Shown here in pieces: positions 16,397 through 23,882 of a stretch of DNA of 37,751 bases; within the stretch, counting starts at the first letter, position 1, and each line of letters opens with the position of its first letter. Source of the stretch: Hymenobacter cheonanensis (lineage in GTDB: Bacteria > Bacteroidota > Bacteroidia > Cytophagales > Hymenobacteraceae); contig NZ_JAUQSW010000020.1 of NCBI RefSeq assembly GCF_030581075.1, forward strand, positions 1-37,751, written 5' to 3'. The notes under the pieces were generated by a model. That model was not told the DNA's origin. It saw only the letters and a program-made list of their open reading frames with translations, and ran no database searches. A program made the position numbers and the translations under genes.

Positions 16397-16582
16397 ACCG
16401 GTCAAACCGGTCCCCAAATCGGTCCGAGAACCGGTCAGGCAAACCGGTGCTAAAACCGGTCGCAAACAGGTCAAATCGGTAGGTAGATGCGTACTTTTTG
16501 GAGGCAGTTTGGCCGGCTTTATACCGGTTTGCGACCGGTTTTAGCACCGGTTTGACCGATTTGCCTGACCGGTTCGACCGGT
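16397..16582. repeat. Array of about fourteen ACCGGT boxes with a 27-bp inverted repeat
   Basis: ACCGGT or one-base variants begin at 16397, 16406, 16418, 16430, 16443, 16455, 16466 and 16475, then recur in inverse arrangement from about 16523 to 16580. Spacings are mostly 11-13 bp. The segments 16441-16467 and 16527-16553 are perfect 27-bp inverted repeats separated by 59 bp, so a large cruciform is possible. A minus-strand frame (16392-16613) translates part of the array as repeated DRF units; it is probably not a gene. The array may be a protein-binding cluster for replication, partition or control. Confidence 0.85.
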
Positions 16583-16662
16583 TTTCAGCGCGCGGGCGTA
16601 GGGTAGCCGGCACCTAAGAGGCTTAGCGCAGCGCTTTTTGAGCTGCTACTTTACGTATTGAA

Positions 16663-16677
16663 AATTATAGGACACTT
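16663..16677 (+). promoter_or_regulatory. Oriented upstream element AATTATAGGACACTT, copy 1
   Basis: This 15-bp sequence recurs at 20324-20338 and 25984-25998 on the minus strand. In each case it points toward a downstream gene of the 16.8-25.7 kb island. Copies 1 and 2 also share ACTTTACG about 10 bp upstream of it. Here it precedes the small frame at 16817 by about 140 bp. It may be a shared operator or promoter part, or an element end. Confidence 0.55.
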
Positions 16678-16816
16678 GAGGGAGGCAAAAGAGCGACAAA
16701 CCATTTTTTACAGTCCGCCGTTATCTTTGTCTAGCACAGTAAGCCATTTGATAGCTTCCTTTTGCTCTTTTAACATTAGTTCACGCCGGGCTCTGTCCTG
16801 CAAAGCATCTATAGCC

Positions 16817-16966
16817 ATGGCTACTTCCGCTCAGAAAGTCGACTGGAGCCGCATCGTGCAGCAGATGGCGGCGGATAAAAAGCGCTTGGAGGCCGCTATT
16901 CGAGGCGATAAGCAAGCCTTGCATGAGTCGACCTTCCTCCACCCCCACGCCGTACCCGCTCACTGA
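16817..16966 (+). CDS. Small helical protein upstream of and overlapping the next gene
   Basis: A 49-residue frame from the ATG at 16817 (MATSAQKVDWSRIVQQMAAD and a Lys/Arg-rich helix after it). It overlaps the start of the following gene by 44 bp in another frame, suggesting translational coupling. The amphipathic helical character is like a small antitoxin or regulator. The assignment as a gene rests on start quality and position only. Confidence 0.45.
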   Translation: MATSAQKVDWSRIVQQMAADKKRLEAAIRGDKQALHESTFLHPHAVPAH

Positions 16967-17444
16967 GACGGCGCAAGGCTACGCCTTTACGACGGATGCC
17001 GGCGAAGCGTATGTGCTTTACTACTCCCCAGCGGTAGACTACTTTCCAGGCTTAGCAGTAGGTGAGTATGCGGCCATGTTTGGGTTCATGCGCGTGGTAG
17101 CCGAAGGATTACACACGGACGACATTACGCCGGACTATGACCCGCGCATCAAGCCGACTGTCTTGCAGGAGTTAGCGCACTTTTTCCAAGATGAGCGACG
17201 AGTGCTCACCTTCGTTTGTCAAGATGGCAAGCGGCAACGGGCAGCCTATCGGCATCGGCTATTTGGCCGCTGGTTCCGCGAGGCGAATGAGGCACACCTT
17301 ATTCGGCATGTAGTGAGTGAAGCAAACGGGCTCTATGCGACCCTTATTTATCTCAACACTAATCCGTTCGCAGATGAATTGCGGCATCAACTGCCAACGC
17401 TGGAAGACAAGCTGAATCACATGATGGGTCAGAGTCTTGAGTAG
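16923..17444 (+). CDS. Hypothetical protein, DUF6169-like pattern
   Basis: A 173-residue soluble protein starting with ATG at 16923. The opening YAFTTDAGEAYVLYY resembles the first strand pair of a small Bacteroidota family of unknown function (DUF6169 in my recollection; not verified). The C-terminal part is helical (HHRLFGRWFRE-like segment followed by LPTLEDKLNHMM). Its start overlaps a small upstream frame, and a strong bidirectional terminator follows it. The pair could be a toxin-antitoxin unit, but no catalytic residues were recognised. Confidence 0.6.
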   Translation: MSRPSSTPTPYPLTETAQGYAFTTDAGEAYVLYYSPAVDYFPGLAVGEYAAMFGFMRVVAEGLHTDDITPDYDPRIKPTVLQELAHFFQDERRVLTFVCQDGKRQRAAYRHRLFGRWFREANEAHLIRHVVSEANGLYATLIYLNTNPFADELRHQLPTLEDKLNHMMGQSLE

Positions 17445-17482
17445 CACGAAGACAGTATCCTTTTCAGCTAGAGCAGAAATCA

Positions 17483-17518
17483 AAAAAGCCCCCAAAACGC
17501 ATGCTTTGGGGGCTTTTT
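17483..17518. terminator. Bidirectional rho-independent terminator
   Basis: AAAAAGCCCCCAAA at the left pairs with TTTGGGGGCTTTTT at the right across a short loop. A-tract and T-tract on the two sides allow it to end both the plus-strand gene (ending 17444) and the minus-strand ASCH gene (ending 17603). Confidence 0.9.
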
Positions 17519-17602
17519 CGTAGTTTTTAGATTAGTCCAGAAAACGCCCAGTTACTGGAAAAGATGCTGCTGTGAGTTACAGATGTACTTAGGCGTAGTC
17601 CA

Positions 17603-18058
17603 TTAGCAAGAAACGTCGGTGCGCTGCCTGACAGCATGTATCTCCTGACCAATCTCTTTGCTGAACGCTTGAAGGTGCAGGTAGCGGTAGGATTGTGGCG
17701 GATTAGATAGAATCTGCTCGCTACGCAGGTCAGCCAAACTTATCGGCTCCAATAATCGGGCAGCTTCTTTAAGATGGATGGCGAAGGCTTTGTCGGTACC
17801 TTGATAATACTCATCAAAATCATGCTTCGATATCTGAGCCCTGCCCGCGTATCGGGCCCATGTCTCCGACGGGCTCAACTTAGTTATGGCGCTGATGAAT
17901 GCATAGCCAGTGATAGCTTTTACCGGGGTGCTTTCGTAAATCAAGATAATGGCGGACTTGTCCAGGTTGGGGGCCACACGACGTAGTTCAACCGTCTTGC
18001 TACCCCGCATGATTTGCCCGGCGTACTTCGGCTTGATGGACATCAGAATGACTTGCAT
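17603..18058 (-). CDS. Stand-alone ASCH (PUA-fold) protein, left module
   Basis: A 151-residue protein starting with ATG at 18058. The N-terminal segment ILMSIKPKYAGQIMRGSKTV followed by ELRR is the ASCH signature (SIKP-x-[YF]-A-x-x-I-x-x-G-x-K-x-x-E-x-R). ASCH domains share the PUA fold and are predicted to bind RNA or modified nucleosides. It starts 10 bp after the stop of the large GNAT-PIN-ASCH gene on the same strand, so they form an operon. A related small ASCH protein (23438-23809) ends the mirror-image module. It could be the antitoxin, an RNA-recognition partner, or an RNA-modifying enzyme. Confidence 0.85.
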   Translation of the reverse strand: MQVILMSIKPKYAGQIMRGSKTVELRRVAPNLDKSAIILIYESTPVKAITGYAFISAITKLSPSETWARYAGRAQISKHDFDEYYQGTDKAFAIHLKEAARLLEPISLADLRSEQILSNPPQSYRYLHLQAFSKEIGQEIHAVRQRTDVSC

Positions 18059-18068
18059 ACTAACAAAG

Positions 18069-20147
18069 TTAGCCGGTTTGAGCGTAGAGTTTCATGTATA
18101 GCTCGTGGCTTATCTCAATTGGCCCTACCAACTGATTAGGTTTGCGGCCGTCGGCTACTAAATTTTTTTGCACATCGCCGAAGCTCATTGGTGTAGATAG
18201 CAGCTCCGTATCTGCAAACTCAAAGCACAGGATAGGCGCTTGTGCGTTGCCTTTGGCTAATGTGATGATGTCGCTCCACTTGTATACGCCTAGGCCCTCG
18301 TACTTGCGAAAAAGGCTTTTGGCACTAGCAATGGTCACCGCTTCCACATAAGACGCAGCCCGTAGTTCGCCGTACTGCTGGCCGCCCTTGCTCTTGGAAA
18401 CGTACCACAGTATCCGACCTATTTGAGGTAGGCGGGGGGTAGCTGCGCGGTAGTACACGTTGCGCCGGCTGAACAGCAGCGTGGCATCGAAGCCAAATAT
18501 ATCGGCCTCGCTCATGCGCTCGTCGAAGAGGTTGCGGGCCCACCGGTGCTGAATCGGCACGATATAACAGGGAACTTTGGCGCTGGCCAACTTGATCGGC
18601 CACAAGCATTTCTCAGCGTTGAACAAGCTTCGTGTATCGGTTTCGCCCGCTATGAATACTTGGTGCAGGGATTCCGGCAGGTCACCCGCCTGCCGCAGTT
18701 GGTCGCCGAGGTGTGCGGTCAGGTAGTCTAGGCTTCTAATGCCAGACGCTAGAAAGCGGTACCAGCAATCATCGCTGGTGTCGCGGAAGAAGCTGTATTC
18801 GGTCAGCGCTTTTCGGACCGTATCCGAGATATACTGGTCGGACACCTTCACGTAGGTTAAACCCCGGCCAGCGGCATTCAGAATGAGGTCTTTAAGTTTG
18901 CGTTCCACTAGCCGACTGTGATTGGGTTTGCAGCGTAACAGTGCCACGTCCATCCCCCCGCGCTCGACGCTCCACACGGTCATGGCGTGCTGGACCACCT
19001 CGCTTTTGTTGGCCTTCCAGACCTCGGCTTGATACCGCTCCGGGCTCGCTACGAAGGTTCGGAGCTTGGTGCGTAGCTCGTTGAGCTTCTCGCGGCCCTC
19101 GTGGTAGATGAAGTCCTGGGTCAGGGCTGTAATATCCCGCGATTTAATAGGTGCAAACGAGGTCTTGTGCTCTACAAAGCGGGATTCAACGTACTTATTG
19201 TTATTTTTTAGCTCGTCAATATCCACCACCAAATCTACGGGCCGCCTGACTAGCAGACCATACCTTTCGAACAGTGCCTCTCCCTGTTCGATAACGACCA
19301 CATCTTGTGTGATGAAATAACGTGCCTTCGCTGCGATGGCGTTGGCCAGGTGGGTCAAGTCTGACTTATTGCGCTCCGAGTCGGACCGCTGGATGATAGT
19401 TTTTATATCAGCTAGGGTACTGTCCCGGCTTGGTTTGTCGTAGCGTAGTTCCTCAAATTTGCGAACCTGCTTTCGGTTGGCCTCCCGCACTGCCCGGTTC
19501 TGGTTGCGGTTAATCTCGTGATAGATTTCGTCCGTGACGCATAGTGAGATATCATCCAGCAGCCAGTCAGCCAGCAGCGAGTAGGCCTCCTTCGGCTCGG
19601 TGGCGTCTTTAGCGCCACACAGGTCGTAGAAGACATTAGCATCAATCACGACGCGCAGCTTGTCGTCGTCCTCCTGGGCCTTGAATAGCTCCAGTTGTGT
19701 GTTGAACAAGTAATACCAACGGGTAAGCGGTTTGCCGTCCAAGCTGCGCCCGGTGACCTCATCCCGCGGGATAAAGCCGAGCCGATTCCACATCTTATTG
19801 GCAAACGTATAGTCACGCCGGCACTTCAATGTAATAGCAGAAACACCTTTGACTTGTTCCCGTAGGAAGTCAAACAGCTGTCGGGGTAGCTGCTGCCCCC
19901 TGGCTATTTCCCGAACGCACAGATGCGTGATAGCGGCACTGTACTTAGTCTTGACCCGGCGAAATAGCAGATAGCCTAGCAGCTTAGCTCCTTGCACAGC
20001 CACGATAATGTTGCCGCTCCGGGCAAATGGGCCAAATGCCTGCGCGGGCATAAAGCCTAGCGAGCCACGGTTGTCATCGGCCAATTCAACAACTTGGTCT
20101 AACAGGTTGGTGTCACTGATGTGGAGTAGGCGTACTTCTGTTTGCAT
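18069..20147 (-). CDS. GNAT-PIN-GNAT-like-PUA/ASCH multidomain protein, left module
   Basis: A 692-residue protein from the ATG at 20147; a TTG three codons earlier is possible. Residues about 5-147 are a GNAT acetyltransferase domain (motif A region near CVREIARGQQLPRQL). Residues about 165-310 are a PIN nuclease: VVIDANVFYDL (Asp169), EIYHEI (Glu211), KSDLTHLANAI (Asp263) and FITQDVVV (Asp282) give the four acidic positions. Residues about 370-475 look like a second, degenerate GNAT (GRGLTYVKVSDQ...ALTEYSFF). Residues about 522-690 match the C-terminal PUA/ASCH-like part of the 20953-22479 protein (YIVPIQHRWA; RILWYVSKSKG). A PIN nuclease with acetyltransferase and RNA-binding domains suggests tRNA or other RNA as target; this is inference. 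Confidence 0.85.
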   Translation of the reverse strand: MQTEVRLLHISDTNLLDQVVELADDNRGSLGFMPAQAFGPFARSGNIIVAVQGAKLLGYLLFRRVKTKYSAAITHLCVREIARGQQLPRQLFDFLREQVKGVSAITLKCRRDYTFANKMWNRLGFIPRDEVTGRSLDGKPLTRWYYLFNTQLELFKAQEDDDKLRVVIDANVFYDLCGAKDATEPKEAYSLLADWLLDDISLCVTDEIYHEINRNQNRAVREANRKQVRKFEELRYDKPSRDSTLADIKTIIQRSDSERNKSDLTHLANAIAAKARYFITQDVVVIEQGEALFERYGLLVRRPVDLVVDIDELKNNNKYVESRFVEHKTSFAPIKSRDITALTQDFIYHEGREKLNELRTKLRTFVASPERYQAEVWKANKSEVVQHAMTVWSVERGGMDVALLRCKPNHSRLVERKLKDLILNAAGRGLTYVKVSDQYISDTVRKALTEYSFFRDTSDDCWYRFLASGIRSLDYLTAHLGDQLRQAGDLPESLHQVFIAGETDTRSLFNAEKCLWPIKLASAKVPCYIVPIQHRWARNLFDERMSEADIFGFDATLLFSRRNVYYRAATPRLPQIGRILWYVSKSKGGQQYGELRAASYVEAVTIASAKSLFRKYEGLGVYKWSDIITLAKGNAQAPILCFEFADTELLSTPMSFGDVQKNLVADGRKPNQLVGPIEISHELYMKLYAQTG

Positions 20148-20323
20148 AGCAGTCAAGTAGCAAGAATGAGGACACCGTAAATAAAAGCCTAGAAGAGCTT
20201 ATATTTATTACGGCTCTGACATCCACTGTGAGCTTCCCTATATGTTAAGCTGGTTGAATGCAGATAAAAATGCAGCCTATTAGCTCCAAAAACCGCACCG
20301 CCCTAGCTCAAAAAAGGCCATAT

Positions 20324-20338
20324 AAGTGTCCTATAATT
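20324..20338 (-). promoter_or_regulatory. Oriented upstream element AATTATAGGACACTT, copy 2
   Basis: Identical over 15 bp to copies at 16663-16677 (plus) and 25984-25998 (minus). It points toward the GNAT-PIN-ASCH gene, about 175 bp before its ATG. ACTTTACG lies 9-10 bp upstream, as in copy 1. Confidence 0.55.
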
Positions 20339-20430
20339 GCTTATGCGTAAAGTTGAGCACCAGAAAGCTGCTACACCAGCCATCGTGTTGCGTCTTTTAG
20401 CTCGGACAACTCCCCCCTAGCCGGTTAAAA

Positions 20431-20452
20431 GCCTCGCCCGCCCGGGCGGGGC
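20431..20452. terminator. GC-rich hairpin, probable terminator
   Basis: GCCTCGCCCG (20431-20440) pairs with CGGGCGGGGC (20443-20452) with few mismatches; TTGTT follows on the plus strand and TTTTAACC on the minus strand. No gene ends immediately before it on the plus strand, so it may be a relic or may shield the divergent modules. Confidence 0.5.
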
Positions 20453-20492
20453 TTGTTGCTGCTTATTTCGCGGCTCATTCCACCCCCGAGCT

Positions 20493-20819
20493 ATGGCTAC
20501 CACCCCCACCGAACCGCCCCACATCCTGAAAGCCAAGCAGGCTGCCGCCGAGTAGGGCCTCGACCTGGTGGCCGCCTTCACTGCCCTGAACCTAGCGGCC
20601 CAGTTCTACCGCGAGAGCCCACCACCGGCCGCCGCGCCCGAGGAGGAGCTGACCAAGCTGCGCCGCATCCTGCGCAATGCCCGCCAGCGCTACCGGCAAC
20701 TCAAGGAAATACTTGCCGCTGAAGACATCCCCGAGGCGAAGAAGCTCAAGAAGATTCGCTTTGTGGTAAATCTGCTTTTACCCGAGAAAGAGCAGGACGA
20801 TAAAAAAGCTCCGGCCTAG
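20493..20819 (+). pseudogene. Small helical protein gene broken by an in-frame TAG
   Basis: From the ATG at 20493 the frame reads MATTPTEPPHILKAKQAAAE and then meets TAG at 20553-20555. The same frame continues GLDLVAAFTALNLAAQF and ends with TAG at 20817-20819. The total would be about 108 codons. The second part is an amphipathic, charged helix (LTKLRRILRNARQRYRQLKE) with the look of a real coding region, followed by a good terminator. Translation could restart at the GTG at 20568. I do not recognise the family; a small regulator is possible. Confidence 0.6.
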
Positions 20820-20833
20820 GTCGGGGCTTTTTT
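20802..20833 (+). terminator. Rho-independent terminator
   Basis: AAAAAAGC and GCTTTTTT flank a CCG/CGG stem and a GCCTAGGT loop that contains the stop codon of the preceding broken gene. It insulates the PIN-GNAT-ASCH operon that starts at 20953. Confidence 0.85.
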
Positions 20834-20952
20834 GTGTTTTAGGCTACCCATTTAAAGATTATATAGCTAGAAATCAAAAAGTACTAGTTCAACTTTGTCA
20901 GAATAACACATAGATTTGGGCGCTGCTTCCTTACCCACTCATAAACAAACTT

Positions 20953-22479
20953 ATGCGCGTCCTTCTCGACACCAACATCGTTATCCACCGAGAAACCAGT
21001 GCCATCATGAAAGATGATATCGGCCACTTATTCAAATGGCTAGACGATTTAAAATATGTCAAGTGTATTCATCCGGATACGCTGGAGGAAATACGGCGTC
21101 ACAAAGACCCCAAAGTAGTTAAAACTATGGCGGTTAAGCTTTCGAGCTACCATGTATTGAAGACGATTGCACCCGTTGGGCCGGAGGTGACCGCGCTGAG
21201 CATCAAGTACGATAAAACCCCTAATGATTTTACTGATACCGCCATTCTGAATGAGGTGTTCATTGGCCGGGTCGACTCGTTGATTACGGAAGACCGCAAC
21301 ATCCATAAGAAAGCAAAAGAGCTGGGATGCAGTGAAAGAGTATTCACCATCGACTCCTTCTTAGAAAAGGTAACCGTCGAGAACCCAGGACTGACTGATT
21401 ATAAAGTGTTGTCGGTTAAGAAAGAACTCTTTGGCAACATCAAATTGACTGACCCTTTCTTCGATAGCTTTCGGGAGGATTACCCCGGTTTCGACAAGTG
21501 GTTCAATAAGAAGGCCGATGAACTAGCCTACATCTGCTCGGTGGGCACTGACATCGTAGCCTTCCTTTACCTCAAGCAGGAAGGGCCAGAAGAATATTAT
21601 GGTGACATCACACCACCAATGGGCCGCACTAAAAGGCTGAAAATCGGCACTTTTAAGGTGGTGCAGAATGGCTTCAAGATTGGGGAGCGCTTTCTGAAAA
21701 TCATCTTCGACAACGCCTTACAGTTTGGCGTAGGGGAGATTTACGTTACCATTTTTGATAAGACGTTGGAGCAGAAGCGCCTGATTGGCCTGTTGCAGGA
21801 GTGGGGCTTCAATTATCACGGCAAAAAGGCCAATGCCACCGGCAATGAGTTGGTGTACATCCGCGATTTTCACCCAGCAGTGGACAAGGCCAGCCCCAAA
21901 CTAACCTACCCTTATGTATCTGCCGATGCTAACGTGTTCCTTGTACCCATCTACCCGGCCTATCACACCGAGTTGCTGCCTGATTCCATCCTTAACAACG
22001 AACCCAAAGCAGACTTTCTAGATCCTGAGCCACACCGCAATGCCATCAGCAAAGTCTATATCTCGCGCTCATTTGAGCGCAGCATGAAGCCCGGCGACCT
22101 TATCGTGTTCTACCGCACTGGTGGCTACTACGCTGGCGTGGTTACGACTATTGGTGTAGTAGAAAACGTTGAGCTGAGCATCGCTGATGAGAAGAAATTT
22201 ATCGATCTATGCCGTAAGCGCAGTGTATTCGACGATACCGAATTAGCAACGCACTGGAACTACAAACGCAGCCGGCCATTCATCGTCAACTTCTTATCAG
22301 TCTACTCTTTCCCAAAACGGCCCAACCTAGCTAAACTGATTGAACTGGGGGTGATTGCTGATATCCGTTCGGTGCCTCAAGGATTTGCCCGTATGAGCAA
22401 GGACGACTTAGACAAGATTCTGACGGCCAGCCAATCAAACCGGAAATTCTTGGTAACTAAATCGGTAGAGTCTATATGA
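20953..22479 (+). CDS. PIN-GNAT-PUA/ASCH multidomain protein, right module
   Basis: A 508-residue protein, ATG at 20953. Residues 1-150 are a PIN nuclease: VLLDTNI (Asp6), LEEI (Glu46), NDFTDTAIL (Asp95) and LITEDRNI (Asp114). Residues about 155-306 are a GNAT domain, with QNGFKIGERFLKIIFDNA as motif A and LQEWGF as the usual late strand. Residues about 325-490 form the C-terminal PUA/ASCH-like domain (VFLVPIYPAYHTELL; GDLIVFYRTGGYYAGVVT). The order matches the last three domains of the 18069-20147 protein, so the two are paralogs. It overlaps the next gene by ATGA, a sign of translational coupling. Likely RNA-directed toxin or effector; this is inference. Confidence 0.85.
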   Translation: MRVLLDTNIVIHRETSAIMKDDIGHLFKWLDDLKYVKCIHPDTLEEIRRHKDPKVVKTMAVKLSSYHVLKTIAPVGPEVTALSIKYDKTPNDFTDTAILNEVFIGRVDSLITEDRNIHKKAKELGCSERVFTIDSFLEKVTVENPGLTDYKVLSVKKELFGNIKLTDPFFDSFREDYPGFDKWFNKKADELAYICSVGTDIVAFLYLKQEGPEEYYGDITPPMGRTKRLKIGTFKVVQNGFKIGERFLKIIFDNALQFGVGEIYVTIFDKTLEQKRLIGLLQEWGFNYHGKKANATGNELVYIRDFHPAVDKASPKLTYPYVSADANVFLVPIYPAYHTELLPDSILNNEPKADFLDPEPHRNAISKVYISRSFERSMKPGDLIVFYRTGGYYAGVVTTIGVVENVELSIADEKKFIDLCRKRSVFDDTELATHWNYKRSRPFIVNFLSVYSFPKRPNLAKLIELGVIADIRSVPQGFARMSKDDLDKILTASQSNRKFLVTKSVESI

Positions 22480-23600
22480 GTGCCACCCCAAATCCAGCTA
22501 AGACCATAGCTGTTTGGTACGAGTCGAACCAGAGAGGAGTGCAGAAGAGTAACATCGAACTTCATTTCAACCTCTGGAAGCTGCCTAATGGAAATAACTA
22601 TCTGCGTTTTCTGGATATCGGTATCATGATACCCGACCCAGCCGAGGTACGCCAGCTATGTCTCTATTTTCCCTTTGAAGTTCCAACTGACTGCTTCGAG
22701 GACATTGTTGGAAAGTTTATCAACGACTCAAACCTTGTCAGCGCGATATTCAACGAGCACTACACTGTAGCCTCGGAGCCCAGCTCTAAGTCGCGTCTTA
22801 TCAAGAAGGGTGGCCAAGAGCTATTCGACATCTACGAAACCGGCCCACAGAACGTGCAGCGGCAAAGCGTATTCGGTGGCACTGTTTTTAAACTGAGTTT
22901 TCAGCAGCGCGGCCGGCCTGTGTACCTGCGCTTCCGCGTGAGTGGCAAGTACCCAACCTCGCTCAGCATCATCCAGAAGGCCGCTAACTCCATCGTGCAG
23001 AGCGCCTTCTCGCAGACGGAAATGATTGATTTTAGGGTTAATGAGGCCCGCGACCTGAATCAGGATTTATTAGAGGAGATATACCGGCAATCCAGCTTTA
23101 TGCTCACGAAGGTGCATTTCTTCTTCGTTTGCTCCTACGGGGAAGACATTGTAGGGGCGCACGAACCATACGCTAAGTGCCGCAACCTAGAGAACTACCG
23201 CTGGAAAAATTACGTGGGCAACGACAAGCTAAATCAACAGATTTACCTCGCCTACCAATGGACGAAAGAGAAGCGCGACGACTTCGGCGTCCTGATAAGA
23301 ACTAAGTTTGAGCGCAACAACCGCCGCGTTTTAGCGACCTATCTCGGAGTGTTGTTACTTATTACCGTGCTGTTCAGCGTAATCAGCTCTTACACCTTCG
23401 CGTTTATTCCAAGCGCGTTAAAACCTACTTCACAGCCATGCGTGTCCTCCTCTCCATCAAGCCCGAGTTTGCCTCCAAAATTTTCGACGGCACCAAGAGA
23501 TACGAATTTAGACGGTCAATCTTCAAAAATGCTAACATCAAGAGTGTCGTCGTCTACGCCTCCTCGCCCACCCAGAAGGTCATCGGAGAATTTGAGATAG
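22476..23600 (+). CDS. Protein with a C-terminal membrane anchor, right module
   Basis: A 374-residue protein starting at the ATG that overlaps the previous stop (ATGA). Residues 1-280 are soluble with mixed alpha/beta character and no recognised domain. Residues about 285-309 (LATYLGVLLLITVLFSVISS) form one membrane helix. The last 54 residues are low-complexity Ser/Pro/Arg and coincide with the start of the ASCH gene in another frame, so they may be a non-conserved read-through of that gene. The protein has no counterpart in the left module. It could be a membrane effector or tether for the module; its role is unknown. Confidence 0.75.
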   Translation: MSATPNPAKTIAVWYESNQRGVQKSNIELHFNLWKLPNGNNYLRFLDIGIMIPDPAEVRQLCLYFPFEVPTDCFEDIVGKFINDSNLVSAIFNEHYTVASEPSSKSRLIKKGGQELFDIYETGPQNVQRQSVFGGTVFKLSFQQRGRPVYLRFRVSGKYPTSLSIIQKAANSIVQSAFSQTEMIDFRVNEARDLNQDLLEEIYRQSSFMLTKVHFFFVCSYGEDIVGAHEPYAKCRNLENYRWKNYVGNDKLNQQIYLAYQWTKEKRDDFGVLIRTKFERNNRRVLATYLGVLLLITVLFSVISSYTFAFIPSALKPTSQPCVSSSPSSPSLPPKFSTAPRDTNLDGQSSKMLTSRVSSSTPPRPPRRSSENLR

Positions 23601-23809
23601 AGCGGATAATCAACACCAATGTAGCGGCCCTATGGCACGAAACAAAGGAGTTTTCCGGTATCACCAAGGACTACTTCATGAAGTATTTTATAGGCAAGGA
23701 GGATGGGTTCGCTATCAAAATCAAAAAGGTGAAGCGGTACAAAGAGCCAATGTGCATTAGAGCAGATTTTCAGGCTACTCCTCCTCAGTCTTTTATTTAT
23801 ATTGACTAG
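23438..23809 (+). CDS. Stand-alone ASCH (PUA-fold) protein, right module
   Basis: A 123-residue protein, ATG at 23438. VLLSIKPEFASKIFDGTKRY followed by EFRR is the ASCH signature, closely matching the 17603-18058 protein. The conserved EDGFAIKI and PPQSFIYI segments also correspond (KAFAIHL and PPQSYRYL there). It overlaps the end of the membrane protein gene by 163 bp, so it is probably expressed by coupled translation. A terminator follows at 23832-23863. It is the last gene of the right operon. Confidence 0.88.
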   Translation: MRVLLSIKPEFASKIFDGTKRYEFRRSIFKNANIKSVVVYASSPTQKVIGEFEIERIINTNVAALWHETKEFSGITKDYFMKYFIGKEDGFAIKIKKVKRYKEPMCIRADFQATPPQSFIYID

Positions 23810-23831
23810 AATTTCACAAGGCAGATAAGTA

Positions 23832-23863
23832 AAGCAGGCTCCGATTAATCAGGAGCCTGTTTC
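23832..23863 (+). terminator. Rho-independent terminator after the ASCH gene
   Basis: CAGGCTCC (23835-23842) and GGAGCCTG (23852-23859) pair perfectly with a 9-base loop, followed by TTTCATTTTG. It closes the PIN-GNAT-ASCH operon before the HNH gene. Confidence 0.8.
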
Positions 23864-23882
23864 ATTTTGACTCTCTTATACC

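Larger units (their letters stand above)
20157..20492. other. Gap between the two head-to-head modules
   Basis: It contains the second AATTATAGGACACTT element (20324-20338, minus) and a hairpin at 20431-20452. The promoter of the left module must lie here; no clear TAnnTTTG was picked out. Confidence 0.45.

Noticed and set aside
16392..16613. Minus-strand frame encoding repeated DRF units
   Set aside because: It is simply a translation of the ACCGGT array; the repeated residues follow from the 12-bp DNA period, and no start signal or conserved domain is visible.
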